A stretch of DNA of 64,000 nt from Mycteria americana (taxonomy: Eukaryota > Chordata > Aves > Ciconiiformes > Ciconiidae), in contig NC_134365.1 in the NCBI RefSeq assembly GCF_035582795.1, positions 73,513,635 through 73,577,634 on the forward strand. Reading direction: 5' to 3'. The first letter of the stretch is position 1; each line of letters starts with the position of its first letter. The position numbers and the translations under genes are program-made. Positions 61,901 through 64,000 of the stretch are shown one piece after another. The notes beneath the pieces are model-generated. The model worked only from the letters and a program-made list of their open reading frames with translations, made no database searches and was not told where the DNA came from.

Positions 61901-63003
61901 CAACACAGCAAGGGCTCTGTTTACTTCTACGTTATTTATTCATGTATTCTTTTTCTTTTTCCAGCCCCCCAAGTAATGGTGGCATACTTTTTTTTTTCTT
62001 TTTCTTTTTTTTCCTGAAATTCCTTTGGTGGAGAATTCAGCCTTCCCTACGCAACACATAGGGATTTCATGGGGTTTCATGACTCATTTGTAGTTGGAAT
62101 ACCTACTGGGGCAGTATGAGGGGCTTGGATGCAATAAAATGAATCACCATGACAGGCTCTACGTAAGAACTGTTTGGTAAATGTTCTGATACAAGAGAAT
62201 GCCAAATGAAACAATTCTTTCCTTCCTTCCTTTGGTCTGAGAAGTCACTCCCCTGAAGATGAAAGCAATTGATCGTTAATTCCTTAGACATGTTAAAAAA
62301 TAAAAAAAAATTGAGGATGCTTCAAGAGTAGGTGCTTCATTTTTTTCTATATTGGTTCTTGCATTATGCTGTGGTATTGCAATCTATGTAGAAAAGGCTG
62401 GGCTTAATCGCTGGCTTTAGCATTCAGGCTAAGATCTACACTGACAAGAAATTTTTTTGGGGAGTCATTAAGTGTTCTTGTGGGTGAAATGGAGAAGATA
62501 TTTTTTAATAACTTCTCATAAGAGGGTTTGTACTGTTAGAAGCCAGGGCTCTATCCCATTCTGTATCGCTTTTCCAGCTGTGGTCAGTAGCATTTGATGC
62601 CGCAGAGAAGGGAGAGGAAACCTAGCAGCACATTTGAAAATGGCTGGATCTTTTTTTGAAGCAGCTCTGTGAACTGAGTGGATCCACTTCAGCCAGTCAG
62701 ACTTCCTGGGATTGCAGCATAACGGTGAGATGGCAGTGCACTCCTCTGCTCTCTTCTCTAATAGTTAACCTATTTAGCTAGCACAGTGGTCTAAGTGAAT
62801 TATGGTAAATGTTTCCATTACTGTTACATAGCTCTAGTATGCTTTACTCAGTGAGCATCATTAGAAGGTATTTTTTAATTAATTGCATGTAATCTCTGTT
62901 TCAGTAATGGGAGTTTAACTGAAAAATTAATTTGGCCAAGCTGTGCTTATGCATAGCTTGATATAATAATACATACGCGCACACACGTGCTCTCTTGCTT
63001 GCA

Positions 63004-63040
<37 letters not shown>

Positions 63041-64000
63041 TATTACTGATGATCCTGTGTTGCTTATTGTGCTCTGTAACTTGAGGCTCCTGAGCCTGGA
63101 AACTGTTTAGAAAAAAAATGTTGTTTTCTTTTTCTCAATGAAAACATACATACATTAGAGCTGGACAAAGTATATCTCAACTTCTTTCATAACAACTAGG
63201 AAGAAAATTAGTTCTGACAACTAATTTTACTCTTCTGGTGGAGGGGATACAGCTGGCTGTCTTGCTAGCATGCTGCATGGTGCGGCGCTTGTATTGTCAT
63301 CTAGTGCTACCACGTAAAACACATTGCATCATTAAGCTACTATTCTAGTTCTAAAAGGCATTTTCAAAACCAAATAAACCCCATGAATCAGGTGATGAGG
63401 CTTAAAGCATAGTCATAAAATAATTTGAAATCACCATTAAAAAGTAATGAAGCAATTTTAAGGCAATGAGTTGTTTCTTTTTTTCTTGAAATTAATGGTG
63501 TTGGTATTGTAGATAAGGCATTCCAGTGAATTCCCACAGAGATGCCCATGGAGAGTGAAGTAGCTTAATTCTGTGCCCACCCAGGCATTTGTTTATCTTT
63601 GACATTGATTAGGTGATAGACACAAGCCTGAAGATGAACTGTGGCCTGGTTCTTTTGTTCTGAGGCTACGTAAATGTTTTGTTACCTATTTTAGATTTTA
63701 TCTAAAAAGTCTTGGGATAGCAGATCCATGTCTCTCCCCCTCATCTCCTGCACTGTGGTCTAAAGTAACCCGTGAAATAGTTTTACATCTCCTTATATGC
63801 ATGGAAGAGAAATGACTTCGGAGTCATCAAATAGATGATCACCTTCAGTAAAGCTACAGCAAGATTGGGCCCTATAACCTATCACTTTCATCAGGAATAG
63901 TTCGATTCTGCAAAAAATTGCTGTTGGAGAGAAAATATTGCAGAATAAAAACCACCAAGGCATTAGCAGTTAGGAAACTAGCTTAAAAGAATTATGAATC
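58951..64000. other. Distal part of intron 1 in this window, no gene recognised
   Basis: AT-rich sequence with T-runs (near 59935, 61736, 61988) and an alternating tract plus TC repeat at 62969-63035. No PDE3A exon 2 and no other exon is recognisable before the window ends. Confidence 0.6.
62969..63035. repeat. Alternating purine-pyrimidine tract followed by (TC)13
   Basis: A 22-bp strictly alternating stretch (62969-62990, with CGCGC and CACACG steps) is followed 20 bp later by 13 TC units (63010-63035). Confidence 0.85.

Larger units (their letters stand above)
16755..64000 (+). other. PDE3A intron 1 (partial, continues beyond the window)
   Basis: Everything after the exon 1 donor is read as intron. 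The human exon 2 begins with residues following PREQ (LMGHSEWD region), and nothing like it, nor any later PDE3A coding sequence, appears in the + strand frames to 64000. PDE3A has a very large first intron in known vertebrate genes, so more than 47 kb is not surprising. The intron is AT-rich with many T- and A-runs. A nested gene or alternative first exon is not excluded. Confidence 0.85.

Overview
The window looks like 64 kb of a bird chromosome carrying one recognisable protein-coding exon: the first coding exon of PDE3A (cGMP-inhibited cAMP phosphodiesterase 3A), on the + strand at 15894-16754. The encoded 287 residues carry the PDE3A-type hydrophobic N-terminal region, the Arg-rich/Ser cluster and the RRTS phosphosite, and end at the PREQ boundary, immediately followed by a splice donor. 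A bird (or at least sauropsid) source is inferred from old CR1 LINE fragments, low visible repeat density and an extremely GC-rich first exon set in AT-rich flanks. The species cannot be named from the sequence.

Layout. Positions 1-14689 are AT-rich upstream flank with no gene I can support. A CpG island (about 14700-17130) covers the probable promoter, the 5' leader with one upstream ORF, exon 1 and the start of intron 1. From 16755 to the end of the window the sequence is read as intron 1. It exceeds 47 kb here and does not end inside the window, because no PDE3A exon 2 coding sequence appears in any frame. The intron holds two secondary CpG clusters (23042-23470 and 58480-58950), two old CR1 fragments (33785-33950 sense, 54325-54700 antisense), a possible SINE-like remnant (54050-54205), simple repeats, a five-copy minisatellite and several sequence-level candidate regulatory sites.

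Function. Only one gene is represented, so there is no operon or pathway layout to describe. PDE3A hydrolyses cAMP at membranes of heart, vascular smooth muscle, platelets and oocytes. The exon here supplies the membrane-association part, while the catalytic exons lie beyond the window. The most useful leads are the intronic CpG cluster bounded by good splice-like signals, three perfect CRE palindromes in the intron of a cAMP-degrading enzyme, a dense TGACA cluster, and the absence of the internal methionine used as an alternative start in human PDE3A. I found no sign of a novel multi-gene system, CRISPR array, virus or toxin locus. The long ORFs on both strands around the CpG island are GC-driven shadows.
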